A stretch of DNA of 64,000 nucleotides from Streptomyces sp. NBC_00193 (lineage in GTDB: Bacteria; Actinomycetota; Actinomycetes; Streptomycetales; Streptomycetaceae). The stretch is taken from the NCBI RefSeq assembly GCF_026342735.1, contig NZ_JAPEMM010000001.1, positions 868,001 through 932,000 on the forward strand. The letters are read 5' to 3'. The position numbers were made by a program, and so were the translations under genes. Positions 37,263 through 45,420 of this stretch are shown here, piece by piece. The notes beneath the pieces are model-generated. The model saw only the letters and a list, made by a program, of their open reading frames with translations. It made no database searches and had not been told where the DNA came from. Each line of letters begins with the position of its first letter. Within the stretch, counting starts at the first letter, position 1.

Positions 37263-37628
37263 GATGGATGGTCCTCCACACTGAGTGACCGACCGAAGCG
37301 GTGTGGGTCGTGAGGGAATCGCACCCGCGGATGTCCGGCAGCGACTGTCAGTCACTGCATCGATCTTTGGCTGACACTGTGTACTGCCAGCACTGCCAAA
37401 CAGCTCAGGTGCGCGGGGCTTCCAGCGTCTCACCAAAAAGTTTGACGGTCAACACGATCACGCCCCGTATCGGCGGGCATCCCGGTCCCTGCAAGGGGCG
37501 TGGAGATCATCCTCGTCTCCGAGCCTTCCACGGATCCTCCGCTTCGGCAACGCGTCGACGACGAATGCGCAGTTCCGACCGCATGCGGACCATCCGGCGA
37601 TGTGTTCAGTACATGATCAGTCGATCGC
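37263..37628. other. 366-bp gene-free region between acylphosphatase and the small coiled-coil gene
   Basis: I find no convincing gene. The region is less GC-rich and must contain the promoter of the 71-residue gene on the minus strand. A TTGACGGTCAA palindrome (about 37442-37452) and a run of GGCAGT/GCCAGC-like short repeats (about 37380-37400) are visible. A small RNA cannot be excluded. Confidence 0.4.
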
Positions 37629-37910
37629 TCACCGGATCGCGAAACCGTCGTAGCCGCCGCGCGGTGTGCCCCAGATCTCTGTCACCCCGTCCACGTTCCC
37701 GGGCGTGTCGGCGCTGTGCAGCCACTCCAGGAGCCGGTGGCAATTCTCACGTTGACCTTCGGCCACCACCTGTACTCGCCCGTCGTCCAGGTTGAGCGCG
37801 AAGCCGATCAGTCCGCCGATCTCCATGGCGTTCGCCCTGGTGAACCAGCGGAAGCCCACTCCCTGTACACGGCCGCGCACCCAGGCGGTCATCCGCACAT
37901 CTTCGTTCAT
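37629..37910 (-). CDS. acylphosphatase
   Basis: This 93-residue enzyme hydrolyses acyl phosphates. The catalytic Arg is in [15 protein letters not shown] and the catalytic Asn in the [17 protein letters not shown] segment. The C-terminal half ([29 protein letters not shown]) is slightly divergent from the consensus but complete. Start ATG at 37910. It is divergent from the CAP-domain gene across a 177-bp region with a palindrome and phased repeats. Confidence 0.92.
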   Translation of the reverse strand: MNEDVRMTAWVRGRVQGVGFRWFTRANAMEIGGLIGFALNLDDGRVQVVAEGQRENCHRLLEWLHSADTPGNVDGVTEIWGTPRGGYDGFAIR

Positions 37911-37988
37911 GCCTGAACGCTAACCGGGCAAACAAATCCGGGTCACCGCACCCCCTCTCGCCATGGCGTACAGTCGCGCAGCAATGAG

Positions 37989-38006
37989 CTCACCCATTTG
38001 GGTGAG
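37989..38006. promoter_or_regulatory. 18-bp palindrome in the acylphosphatase/CAP-gene divergent region
   Basis: CTCACCCA-TT-TGGGTGAG has perfect 8-bp arms. It lies 79 bp from the acylphosphatase start and 82 bp from the CAP-gene start. It is a good candidate operator for either gene. Its half-site spacing (8 nt between TCAC and GTGA) does not fit the BldD consensus. Confidence 0.55.
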
Positions 38007-38020
38007 TAAAGGTTGATCTT

Positions 38021-38060
38021 GAAGTGCTTTGACGTGCTGCGAAGTGCCGTGAAGTGCTGA
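38021..38060 (+). repeat. four 10-bp phased GAAGTGC repeats
   Basis: GAAGTGCTTT, GACGTGCTGC, GAAGTGCCGT and GAAGTGCTGA follow each other without gaps at 38021, 38031, 38041 and 38051. The 7-base core recurs exactly once per helical turn. They end 28 bp before the CAP-gene ATG and could be in its leader or bind a protein on one DNA face. Confidence 0.65.
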
Positions 38061-38087
38061 TCCCGAACCCCAGGAAGGTGAGCCGCG

Positions 38088-38942
38088 ATGGGACGCCACC
38101 GCCTCCACGCCGCGCCGCGCCCCGGCGGCAAGCGCCGCGTCGCCCTGCGAGGGGGTCTGCTCGGCGCATCCGTGGCCGTGGTCCTCGGCACGGCGGCCGT
38201 CACCACCGGCTTCGTCCCGGTCGGCTCCTCCTTCCCCTACGTAGGGGTCAAGACCGCGGGCTCCGACGCGAAGACCTCGGAGGCCGGGACCAAGGCCTCG
38301 CCGAGCCCCGGTAGCGCACTGGAGCAGCAGGGCGGCCTCGCCAACCTGTCCGGCCGGGCGCCCTCGGGCGTGAGCACCCCGTCCTCCCCGGCCCCTTCCG
38401 CTCCGTCCTCCCCGTCGGCCAGCCCTTCCCCTTCCCCGTCTCCCTCCACGGAGCCGGCGAAGACCCCGGTGGCGAGCCCGACCCCGACCCCGGTGAAGCC
38501 GAAGCCTTCCGCGCCGAAGACCTCCGCCCCCGCGGCCCCGCCCGCCCCGCCCGCGTCGGCCGGCCACTCCGCCGAGGAGGCTGCCGTACTGACCCTGGTG
38601 AACCAGGAGCGCGCGCAGGCGGGCTGCGGTCCGGTCCGGGCGAACCCGCCGCTGGCGGCACTGGCCGGAGCCTTCAGCAAGGACATGGCCGTCCGGGGCT
38701 TCTTCGACCACACGGACCCCGACGGCAACACCCCGTGGGACCGCGCCACCAAGGCCGGCATATCGGGGATGGGCGGCGAGAACATCGCCCGCGGCCAGGG
38801 CGACGCGGCGGCCGTGATGAAGGCCTGGATGAACAGCCCGGGCCACAAGGCCAACATCCTCAACTGCGAGTTCCGCACCCTGGGCGTCGGCGTGTACAAC
38901 GCCGCCGGCGGCCCCTGGTGGACCCAGGACTTCGGCTTCTAG
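38088..38942 (+). CDS. secreted CAP-domain (SCP/PR-1) protein
   Basis: This 284-residue protein has an N-terminal basic region and a membrane/signal segment (about residues 20-45, VALRGGLLGASVAVVLGTAAV). A long Ser/Pro/Ala-rich linker follows (about 60-155). The C-terminal CAP domain carries VLTLVNQERAQAGCGP, FFDHTDPDG, GENIARGQ and SPGHKANILNCEFRTLGVG. The conserved His-Glu-His set of YkwD-type CAP proteins is present. The role is unknown; cell-surface or spore-associated functions are reported for relatives. GGAAGGTGAG precedes the ATG at 38088. Confidence 0.88.
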   Translation: MGRHRLHAAPRPGGKRRVALRGGLLGASVAVVLGTAAVTTGFVPVGSSFPYVGVKTAGSDAKTSEAGTKASPSPGSALEQQGGLANLSGRAPSGVSTPSSPAPSAPSSPSASPSPSPSPSTEPAKTPVASPTPTPVKPKPSAPKTSAPAAPPAPPASAGHSAEEAAVLTLVNQERAQAGCGPVRANPPLAALAGAFSKDMAVRGFFDHTDPDGNTPWDRATKAGISGMGGENIARGQGDAAAVMKAWMNSPGHKANILNCEFRTLGVGVYNAAGGPWWTQDFGF

Positions 38943-38948
38943 CAGCCC

Positions 38949-39015
38949 GAAACGGGCGGGGGCACGGTCGCGCGCGGCGGATATCGCCGCGCCCGACCGT
39001 GCCCCCGCCCGTTTC
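38949..39015. terminator. very long bidirectional terminator after the CAP-domain gene
   Basis: A 22-bp perfect stem (38949-38970 with 38994-39015) encloses a second smaller hairpin CGCGGCG/CGCCGCG. The convergent flavodoxin-like gene ends at 39075. Confidence 0.85.
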
Positions 39016-39029
39016 TCCGTACCGCACCC

Positions 39030-39054
39030 GTGCCGGGCGGGCAGCGCCCGGCAC
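39030..39054. terminator. second terminator hairpin in the same convergent gap
   Basis: A 10-bp stem GTGCCGGGCG/CGCCCGGCAC has a 5-nt loop. It lies directly downstream of the flavodoxin-like gene on the minus strand. Confidence 0.75.
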
Positions 39055-39074
39055 GCAGGCCGTACGTCAGCCGG

Positions 39075-39680
39075 TCAGACGGACGCCAGGGCGGCGCGGC
39101 CCGCGAGCAGGACACGGGTCTGCTCGGTGACGCGGCTGCCGAGGTGCTCGGCGGTGGCGATGTCGGCCTTGTGGACGAACTCGGGACCCTGGTCACCGTT
39201 GGACTGGGCGGTGGCGCCGTCGAAGAAGCCGAGGCGGTTGAGGTCGTTCTCGGAACCGGTGCTGGAGTTCCAGCCCGGCTTCAGGCCCAGGTTGACCCAG
39301 CTCATGCCGTGCTGCGAGGCCAGCGTCTGGAAGTAGTCGAGGGTGTTGCCCTTGTCGCCGGACTTGGACCCGGAGTTGGTGAAGCCCGCGGCGACCTTGT
39401 CCTGCCAGCCGGCGACGAACCAGATCTTCGAGGAGGCCTCGGCGAAGACGTGGAAGGCGCCGGAGGCGGTGCCCATGTAGGTCGGAGAACCGAAGATGAT
39501 CGCGTCGGACGCGGTCAGGAGCGCCCACTTCTCTTCGTCGATCTCGTCGACCTTGATCATGTGCACGGTCGCACCGGCGTCGATGGCGCCGGCCTTGACG
39601 GCCTCGGCGATCACGGCGGTGTGGCCGTAGCCGGAGTGGTAGGCGATCGAGACGACGGGGGTGTACGTGATTCCGGACAA
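39075..39680 (-). CDS. flavodoxin-like NAD(P)H-dependent oxidoreductase
   Basis: This 201-residue protein is WrbA/flavodoxin-like. The FMN phosphate loop is YHSGYGHTAVIAEAV, and FGSPTYMGTASGAFHVFAEAS contacts the isoalloxazine ring. It probably reduces quinones or related electrophiles with two electrons. It is divergent from an HxlR regulator at 39820, an arrangement in which HxlR proteins (such as YodB, HypR or QorR) control a quinone/azo-reductase. Start ATG at 39680. Confidence 0.9.
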   Translation of the reverse strand: MSGITYTPVVSIAYHSGYGHTAVIAEAVKAGAIDAGATVHMIKVDEIDEEKWALLTASDAIIFGSPTYMGTASGAFHVFAEASSKIWFVAGWQDKVAAGFTNSGSKSGDKGNTLDYFQTLASQHGMSWVNLGLKPGWNSSTGSENDLNRLGFFDGATAQSNGDQGPEFVHKADIATAEHLGSRVTEQTRVLLAGRAALASV

Positions 39681-39819
39681 GACGGTCTCCCTCGGAAAAC
39701 ACCGTGGGGTACACGGCGTTGTGCGGCTGTGCGGCGTGATGCAACGACACCGAGGTAACCACTAACTTTTCGAAAGCGCAACCTGGATGGCTGGCGCTGT
39801 GCAGTAGTAGGCTGAAACC
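39681..39819. promoter_or_regulatory. divergent promoter region of oxidoreductase and HxlR regulator
   Basis: The 139-bp region has an AT-rich centre (about 39755-39780) with GGTAACCACTAAC (repeated TAAC half-sites) followed by the inverted repeat CTTTTCGAAAG. This is the likely place for HxlR binding; the exact operator is not known. Confidence 0.5.
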
Positions 39820-40269
39820 ATGCAGACTCAAGGGTGTGGCGAGACCGAGGGCGACGGCGTGCCCGAACAGGCCTCCGAAGCGTTCGGTGCTTTCGACGTG
39901 TTTGCACGCACGTGCCCCTCCCGCGAGACGCTGGAACACGTCACGGGTCGCTGGGGAAGCCTCACGGTCGGTGCCCTGTCCAAGGGGCCGTGCCGGTTCA
40001 ACGAGCTGCGCCGCCGCGTGGACGGCATCAGCGAGAAGATGCTCTCCCAGACCCTGCACGCGCTGGAGCGCGACGGCATCGTCAACCGGGAGGCGCAGCC
40101 GACGAACCCGCCGCGCGTCGACTACGAGCTGACCCCGTTCGGCGTGGCGGTCGCGGAGCGCGTGGACGCGCTCATAGGGCTGCTGGAGGGCAGCATGCCC
40201 TCGGTGCTCTCTTCCAGGTCCGCCTACGACGCCACGCGCGAAGGCCGCTGGCAGCGCGGGCAGAAGTAG
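39820..40269 (+). CDS. HxlR family winged-helix regulator
   Basis: This 149-residue protein has the HxlR signature: [48 protein letters not shown] and [27 protein letters not shown]. One Cys (Cys32) is close to the N-terminus of the winged helix, the position of the redox-active Cys in YodB-type sensors. A second Cys (GPCRF) is in the DNA-binding domain, so redox control of the divergent oxidoreductase is plausible. ATG 39820 gives [10 protein letters not shown]. Its last 46 bp overlap the 3' end of the convergent mutM. Confidence 0.9.
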   Translation: MQTQGCGETEGDGVPEQASEAFGAFDVFARTCPSRETLEHVTGRWGSLTVGALSKGPCRFNELRRRVDGISEKMLSQTLHALERDGIVNREAQPTNPPRVDYELTPFGVAVAERVDALIGLLEGSMPSVLSSRSAYDATREGRWQRGQK

Positions 40270-41093
40270 CTCGACCGGTTCATCCAGGGGCGGCGGCGCA
40301 TCGGAGTGCCGCAGCGACGGCAGGGCTCGTCCTCCCGCCCGTAGGCGTCGAGGGAGCGGTCGAAGTAGCCGGACTCGCCGTTCACGTTGACGTAGAGGCT
40401 GTCGAAGCTGGTGCCGCCGACGGCGAGGGCCTCGTTCATGACGTCACGGACATGGCCGAGGAGTTCCGTGCTCCGGGGGCGCGTGAGGGTGGCCGTGGGG
40501 CGCTCGTAGTGCAGCTTGGCGCGCCAGAGCGATTCGTCCGCGTAGATGTTTCCGACCCCGCTGATCAGCGACTGGTCGAGCAGTGCCCGCTTCACGGTGG
40601 TGCGCTTGGCGCGCAGCGCCAGGTGGTAGGCCGTCTCGTCGAACAGCGGGTCCAGGGGGTCACGCGCGATGTGCGCGATGACGTCGGGCAGCCCCTCCGC
40701 GCTGTCGGGGACGCAGGGGTGCAGGGACAGCCCGCCGAAGGTCCGCTGGTCGACGAAGCGCAGCTCCGTCCCGGCCCCGTCCCCGAACCGCACCCGGATG
40801 CGCAGGTGCTTCTCGTCGGGCGCCCCCTCGGGCTGCACGAGGAGCTGCCCGCTCATTCCGAGGTGCCCGAGCACGGAGTGCTCCCGGTCCTCCAGCGGCA
40901 GCCACAGGTACTTGCCGCGCCGCCTCGGCACCCCGAAGGTCTCCCCCGTGAGCCGCGCCGCGAAATCGGCGCCGCCGCCCTCGTGCCGGCGTACGGCGCG
41001 CGGATGCAGGACCTCGACGGCCGTCACGGTCCGCCCGGCCACCCAGCGCTCCAGCCCGCGCCGCACCACTTCGACCTCGGGCAGCTCGGGCAC
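40224..41093 (-). CDS. mutM: formamidopyrimidine-DNA glycosylase MutM/Fpg
   Basis: This 289-residue base-excision glycosylase/AP lyase removes 8-oxoguanine and Fapy lesions. After the GTG start the N-terminus is [14 protein letters not shown], with the catalytic Pro2 and Glu3. A helix-two-turn-helix is at [17 protein letters not shown]. The C-terminal zinc finger is [27 protein letters not shown] 41093 is set by the need to expose Pro2. The 3' end overlaps hxlR by 46 bp in convergent orientation. The gene lies downstream of rnc with a 199-bp gap. Confidence 0.96.
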   Translation of the reverse strand: MPELPEVEVVRRGLERWVAGRTVTAVEVLHPRAVRRHEGGGADFAARLTGETFGVPRRRGKYLWLPLEDREHSVLGHLGMSGQLLVQPEGAPDEKHLRIRVRFGDGAGTELRFVDQRTFGGLSLHPCVPDSAEGLPDVIAHIARDPLDPLFDETAYHLALRAKRTTVKRALLDQSLISGVGNIYADESLWRAKLHYERPTATLTRPRSTELLGHVRDVMNEALAVGGTSFDSLYVNVNGESGYFDRSLDAYGREDEPCRRCGTPMRRRPWMNRSSYFCPRCQRPSRVAS

Positions 41094-41292
41094 GGTGTTC
41101 CTCCGGAGGGTTCGGATCGGGCTCTCTCCCGCGAGCGTACCGACTTGCCCTGCGGGGCTCGTCCCCCACCCGGAATTCCCGAGGCGGACCGGCGCCAGTC
41201 GGCGCCAGTCGGCGCCCGCCGGCGCCCGGAAACGGGTCCGCCCCGCCACCTGCCGGAGCAGATGACGGGGCGGGGAGTCCCGGAAGAACGGG

Positions 41293-42114
41293 TCAGGCGT
41301 CCGGCGCCGGGTCGGCGGGGGTCGTCGCCCCGTCGTCCTCGGCCGGAGTGGCCGCGGTCCCGGCCGGAGCCGCGATCCGCTTGTCCGCCGCGGTACTGAT
41401 ACCGCGCCACGCGGACTCGGCCGCCTGCTGTTCCGCTTCCTTCTTGCTGCGCCCGACACCGGTGCCGTAAGAGGTCCCACCGACGCGCGCGGCGGCGGTG
41501 AAGGTCTTCTCGTGGTCCGGGCCGGTCTCGGTGACCAGGTATTCGGGCACCCCGAGACCTTCGGCGGCCGTGAGTTCCTGGAGACTGGTCTTCCAGTCCA
41601 GGCCGGCGCCGAGGTTCGAGGACCTGTCGATGAGCGGGTCGAAGAGCCGGTGAACCAGCTCCGAGGCCGCGTCGAGACCCTGGTCGAGGTAGACCGCGCC
41701 GATCACCGCTTCAAGGGTGTCGGCGAGGATGGAGGCCTTGTCCCGGCCACCCGTGCCCTCTTCACCCCGGCCGAGCCGGATGAAGGAGCCGAGTTCGAGG
41801 CCGCGGCTGACCTCCGCCAGTGCACGCGAGTTGACTACCGCGGCCCGCAGTTTGGCCAGTTGGCCTTCAGGCAGGTCGGGGTGGGTCGTGTACAGCGTGT
41901 CCGTGACCACCAGGCCCAGCACGGAGTCCCCGAGGAACTCCAGGCGTTCGTTGGTGGGCAGACCGCCGTTCTCGTACGCGTACGAGCGGTGGGTCAGCGC
42001 ACGCACCAGAAGGGCGGACTCGAGTCGATACCCGAGCCGCCCTTCCAGAAGCACGTGGGACGAGGCCGCGTTGTTACTGACTGCCTGCTTCTCAGCGTTG
42101 GACAGCTCAGACAT
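41293..42114 (-). CDS. rnc: ribonuclease III
   Basis: This 273-residue enzyme cleaves double-stranded RNA in rRNA processing and global regulation. In Streptomyces it is absB, required for antibiotic production. The catalytic signature is [16 protein letters not shown], and the second acidic cluster is [16 protein letters not shown] dsRNA-binding domain follows ([37 protein letters not shown]). The last 40 residues are Ala/Pro/Thr/Asp-rich and disordered. Start ATG at 42114, 19 bp after rpmF. Just downstream of the stop, between rnc and mutM, a CGGCGCCAGT unit is repeated about three times (41189-41220). Confidence 0.96.
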   Translation of the reverse strand: MSELSNAEKQAVSNNAASSHVLLEGRLGYRLESALLVRALTHRSYAYENGGLPTNERLEFLGDSVLGLVVTDTLYTTHPDLPEGQLAKLRAAVVNSRALAEVSRGLELGSFIRLGRGEEGTGGRDKASILADTLEAVIGAVYLDQGLDAASELVHRLFDPLIDRSSNLGAGLDWKTSLQELTAAEGLGVPEYLVTETGPDHEKTFTAAARVGGTSYGTGVGRSKKEAEQQAAESAWRGISTAADKRIAAPAGTAATPAEDDGATTPADPAPDA

Positions 42115-42133
42115 TGCGCCTCTCACCAGCCGC

Positions 42134-42307
42134 TCAGACCTCGAGGACCTGGCGCTTGTTGTAGGTGCCGCAGCTCGGGCACGCAATGTGCTGGAGCTTC
42201 GGCTCCTGGCAACGCTCACACGAAACCAGGGTGGGGACCGCAGCCTTCCACTGCGACCGGCGGTGGCGCGTGTTGCTGCGCGACATCTTCCGCTTCGGAA
42301 CAGCCAC
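42134..42307 (-). CDS. rpmF: 50S ribosomal protein L32
   Basis: This 57-residue bL32 starts at GTG 42307 ([16 protein letters not shown]). It keeps the zinc-binding form with CERCQE and CPSCGTYN (two CxxC pairs). Streptomyces also encode Cys-free (C-) versions of some ribosomal proteins for zinc starvation; this is the C+ form. The gap to the yceD gene is 2 bp, so the pair is co-translated, as in most bacteria. Confidence 0.96.
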   Translation of the reverse strand: MAVPKRKMSRSNTRHRRSQWKAAVPTLVSCERCQEPKLQHIACPSCGTYNKRQVLEV

Positions 42308-42309
42308 GG

Positions 42310-42975
42310 CTACTTCTCCTGCTTCTCGGCGGCGCTCTGAACTCCGTCGGAGGCAGTGCCGCTCATATTGTCCTTCTCGACGCCCTGATCGGTGACGAGT
42401 CCCTGCAATGCCGCCCAACGGATGTCGACGGCGTCATGGTGGTGGTCCGGGTCGTCGTTCAGGCTGAGCCCGCAATCGGGGCACAGTCCGAGACAGTCCT
42501 CCCGGCACACCGGCTGCAGCGGCAGTGCGAGCACCACCACATCGCGCAGCACGGATTCGAGGTCGAACAAACCGTCCTCGAGAAAGAGCGTGTCCTCGTC
42601 GTCCTCGGCGTCGTCGGCCGGCTCCGCCTTGGAGCGGATCCGGTCGTCGGCGTCAGGGTACGAGAACATCTCCTGGAACTCCGCCTTGAGCTCGCGCTCG
42701 ACGGCCTCCAGACACCTTACGCACTCCCCGGTCGCCCAGCCACGGACGGTGCCTGTGACAAGCACCCCTTCCATGACCGACTCCAGGCGGAGCTTGAGGT
42801 TCAGCGGGTTGCCCTGGGGCACTCCGATGACACCGGCGAGACCGAGGTCCGCCGGCGCAGCGATCTCACGGGACAGCCGCAGCATGGCACCAGGACGCCG
42901 ACCCAGCTCGTGCGTGTCGAACACGAGGGGGTTGCGGTGGTCGAGGTGGGTGTTCAGGGCTGTTCCCGCTTTCAC
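42310..42975 (-). CDS. YceD/DUF177 family protein
   Basis: This 221-residue protein has the YceD (DUF177) core, with [32 protein letters not shown], an acidic central part and [17 protein letters not shown] near the end. These Cys pairs resemble a metal site. In E. coli and plants YceD homologues influence 23S rRNA accumulation. The C-terminal 30 residues are poorly conserved. Start GTG at 42975. It precedes rpmF and rnc, an operon order found across bacteria. Confidence 0.9.
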   Translation of the reverse strand: MKAGTALNTHLDHRNPLVFDTHELGRRPGAMLRLSREIAAPADLGLAGVIGVPQGNPLNLKLRLESVMEGVLVTGTVRGWATGECVRCLEAVERELKAEFQEMFSYPDADDRIRSKAEPADDAEDDEDTLFLEDGLFDLESVLRDVVVLALPLQPVCREDCLGLCPDCGLSLNDDPDHHHDAVDIRWAALQGLVTDQGVEKDNMSGTASDGVQSAAEKQEK

Positions 42976-43108
42976 AAAATCACTGGAGACTGCTGAAAAT
43001 CAAGGTTTCCGCCACTCAGGGGCAGCATGGATCGCGGTGCATACGCGCGACCGAAGAGCCAGGATACCCGCCGCTTCGCTCTGCGCCCAATCCAGGTCCG
43101 CGGCGAGC

Positions 43109-44152
43109 TCAGCGACCCTGTTCGTACTGGCGCAGCTGGTCCAGGTTGATCATGCTCGTGTCGAAGAAGCTGGTCTCGTCGAGCGCCGCCTGCTGGTCGT
43201 GCGTGCCCTGCTGGGGCTGCTGGTAGCCGCCGTAGGGGTCGGGCTGCTGCTGCTCGTACGAGACCGCGTAGGGGTCGGGCTGCTGCTGGACCTGCTGGTA
43301 GCCCGCGTACGGGTCCTGGTACGCGTAGGCGTCCTGCTGGACGGGCTGCTGGTAGGCATAGGCGTCGTACGTGGGCTGCGGCTCCGGCTGGGCCTGCGCC
43401 TGTGCGGGGATCAGCGGCGCCTGCGGCTCGGCCAGCCCCGCCAGGAAGTCCGCGTCGCTCGACGAGCGCGACTGCTGGTGGCCCGCCGCGTCCTGGGCGG
43501 CCATGTGCGCGCCGAGGTCGTCGGTGGCCACGCGGCCGAGGAGCTTCTGGCGGCCCCGGCCGACGGCCTCCAGGGTCTTGGAGAGCACTGCCTCGAAGGT
43601 CGCCAGCTTGGTGTCCACGTAGGCGTCGGCCTGCTCCCGCTGCGTCTGCGGGTCGTGGCTGCGCTCGGGCGCCTCGGCGTCCGGGTAGCCCTGGTCGTCC
43701 AGTCCGGGCCCGCGGCCGAGCAGCTTCTCGCGGCCCCGGTCCACCGAGCCGATGGTCTTGGTGAGCACGACCTCGAAGTTCGCGAGCTTGCTGTCGACGT
43801 AGTCGTCGGCCTCGGCCTTGACCTCGTCCGCCTCGCGGCGGGCCTCCGCCAGGATCCGGTCCGCCTCGTCCTGGGAGCGCCGCGCGACCTCGGTGTCGGA
43901 GATCAGCGAACCGCGCTGGGCGTGCGCCGACTCGATGATCCGGTCGGCCTCGCGGCGGGCCTCCTCGACCATCTGCTCCCGGCCGCCGATGAGCTCCTGG
44001 GCCTGTGCGAGCGAGCCCGGCAGCGCCTTGCGGACCTCTTCGAGCTGGGCGAGCAGCTCGGCGCGGTTGATCACGCAGGAGGCCGACATGGGCATGGACC
44101 GGGCGCTGCCGACGGCCGCGACGATCTCGTCGAGCTTCTTCTGCACGTCCAT
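43109..44152 (-). CDS. DivIVA/SepIVA-like coiled-coil protein
   Basis: This 347-residue protein has a DivIVA-like N-terminal region (MDVQKKLDEIVAAVGSARS...). A long Ala/Glu/Arg/Gln coiled coil follows. Two copies of the module YVDSKLANFEVVLTKT / YVDTKLATFEAVLSKT-GRGR(E/Q)KLLGR lie at residues about 115-147 and 175-207. The C-terminal tail (residues 265-347) is a Gln/Tyr/Pro/Asp-rich repeat. Mycobacterial SepIVA regulates septation and cell-wall precursor synthesis, and the neighbour order with coaD and rsmD is shared. A role in polar growth or septation is inferred. Start ATG at 44152. Confidence 0.82.
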   Translation of the reverse strand: MDVQKKLDEIVAAVGSARSMPMSASCVINRAELLAQLEEVRKALPGSLAQAQELIGGREQMVEEARREADRIIESAHAQRGSLISDTEVARRSQDEADRILAEARREADEVKAEADDYVDSKLANFEVVLTKTIGSVDRGREKLLGRGPGLDDQGYPDAEAPERSHDPQTQREQADAYVDTKLATFEAVLSKTLEAVGRGRQKLLGRVATDDLGAHMAAQDAAGHQQSRSSSDADFLAGLAEPQAPLIPAQAQAQPEPQPTYDAYAYQQPVQQDAYAYQDPYAGYQQVQQQPDPYAVSYEQQQPDPYGGYQQPQQGTHDQQAALDETSFFDTSMINLDQLRQYEQGR

Positions 44153-44270
44153 GGGTGCTCGCACTCTCTCGGCCCCGGGCGGTTCCCGAGACGGACGGGA
44201 CGACTGTAAGGCCACCGGCCCGGGAGCCGACACCGGCTGACTCCCGGTCAGCGGGCGCCGGCGGGCGGGG

Positions 44271-44756
44271 TCAGCGCTCGGCCAGGCGCTCCAGCAGGGC
44301 GGCGTGCACGTGCGCGGGCAGCAGGTGGGCGACGTCGCCGCCCCAGGCCGCCACTTCCTTGACCAGGGAGGAGGACAGGAAGCTGTAGGTGGGGTTGGTC
44401 GGGACGAAGAGCGTCTCGACGCCCGACAGACCCATGTTCATCTGGGCCATCTGCAACTCGTAGTCGAAGTCGCTGACGGCGCGCAGGCCCTTGACGATGG
44501 CCGGGATCTCCCGCTGCTTGCAGAAGTCCACGAGGAGCCCGTGGAAGGACTCGACCACGATGTTGCCGTAGCCGGCGGTCGCCTCGCGGATCAGCTCGAT
44601 CCGCTCCTCGACGGTGAAGAGTCCCTGCTTGGACTGGTTGATCATCACGGCGACGTGGACCACGTCGTAGAGCCGGGAGGCCCTGCCGATGATGTCGAGG
44701 TGTCCGTTGGTGATGGGGTCGAACGACCCCGGACAGACGGCGCGGCGCAACTGCAT
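44271..44756 (-). CDS. coaD: phosphopantetheine adenylyltransferase CoaD
   Basis: This 161-residue nucleotidyltransferase makes dephospho-CoA from ATP and 4'-phosphopantetheine. The ATP motif is CPGSFDPITNGHLDI, and the second motif is NPTYSFLSSSLVKEVA. ATG 44756 (MQLRRAVCPG) agrees with the family N-terminus (usual length about 159-162). An ATG at 44783 overlaps the rsmD stop by 4 bp (ATGA) and would add 9 residues; translational coupling makes that start a serious alternative. Confidence 0.95.
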   Translation of the reverse strand: MQLRRAVCPGSFDPITNGHLDIIGRASRLYDVVHVAVMINQSKQGLFTVEERIELIREATAGYGNIVVESFHGLLVDFCKQREIPAIVKGLRAVSDFDYELQMAQMNMGLSGVETLFVPTNPTYSFLSSSLVKEVAAWGGDVAHLLPAHVHAALLERLAER

Positions 44757-44779
44757 TCCCTCGTTCCCGGGTGCGGGCT

Positions 44780-45358
44780 TCATGACTCTTCGCTGATGGA
44801 GGCGGCGCGACCGTACCAAAGGGTGCCCTCGCCGTACTTCCTGGAGCGCAGCGGCTCGAAGCCGTCCGGCCACGGGAAGGCCCCGCTGCGGGTCCTGCGC
44901 TCCACGGTGACGAGGACGTCGTCGGTGAGCCAGCCATTGGACCGGAGTGTGAGGAGGATCTCGCACAGGTGGGCGTGCTCCACCTCGTACGGCGGGTCCA
45001 GGAAGACCACGTCGTACGGGTCCCCGTGCGCGGCGCCGGCCGCGATCTGCTCGGCCTTGCCGGACCGGTATTCGGCGCCGGGCAGGCCGACCGACGCGAT
45101 GTTCTCCTTGATCGCCTTGGCGGCCTTGGCGTCGGGCTCGACCAGCAGCGCGTGGTCCGCGCCGCGGGAGAGCGCCTCCAGGCCGACGGCGCCGGAACCG
45201 GCGTAGAGGTCGAGGACGCGTGCTCCCTCGACTCCGTGCAGCGACTCCCAGGTGGAGAAGAGGCCTTCGCGCATCCGGTCCGAGGTCGGGCGGGTGCCGG
45301 TGCCGGGCGGTACGACGAGGCGTCGCCCGCCTGCGCTTCCGGCGATCACGCGGGTCAT
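44780..45358 (-). CDS. rsmD: 16S rRNA (guanine966-N2)-methyltransferase RsmD
   Basis: This 192-residue methyltransferase modifies G966 in 16S rRNA. The family start is TRVIAGSAGGRRLVVPPG and RPTSDRMREGLFSTWESL. Motif I is VLDLYAGSGAVGLEALSRGA, and the catalytic DPPY is in VVFLDPPYEVEHA. ATG 45358 has GAAGGACCCC upstream. The rsmD-coaD pair is conserved in bacteria, and the overlap with the next gene supports co-translation. Confidence 0.95.
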   Translation of the reverse strand: MTRVIAGSAGGRRLVVPPGTGTRPTSDRMREGLFSTWESLHGVEGARVLDLYAGSGAVGLEALSRGADHALLVEPDAKAAKAIKENIASVGLPGAEYRSGKAEQIAAGAAHGDPYDVVFLDPPYEVEHAHLCEILLTLRSNGWLTDDVLVTVERRTRSGAFPWPDGFEPLRSRKYGEGTLWYGRAASISEES

Positions 45359-45420
45359 CTGGGGTCCTTCGGTGAGCGGGGCGGAGGATGGTGCAGGCCT
45401 CCAACGATAGGTCGTGCCCG

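Noticed and set aside
37989..38006. BldD operator at the palindrome before the CAP gene
   Set aside because: The half-site spacing is 8 nt between TCAC and GTGA rather than 6, so it does not fit the BldD consensus.
42165..42395. Small plus-strand gene opposite rpmF and yceD
   Set aside because: It is antisense to two short, well-conserved genes, with no ribosome binding site or recognisable domain.
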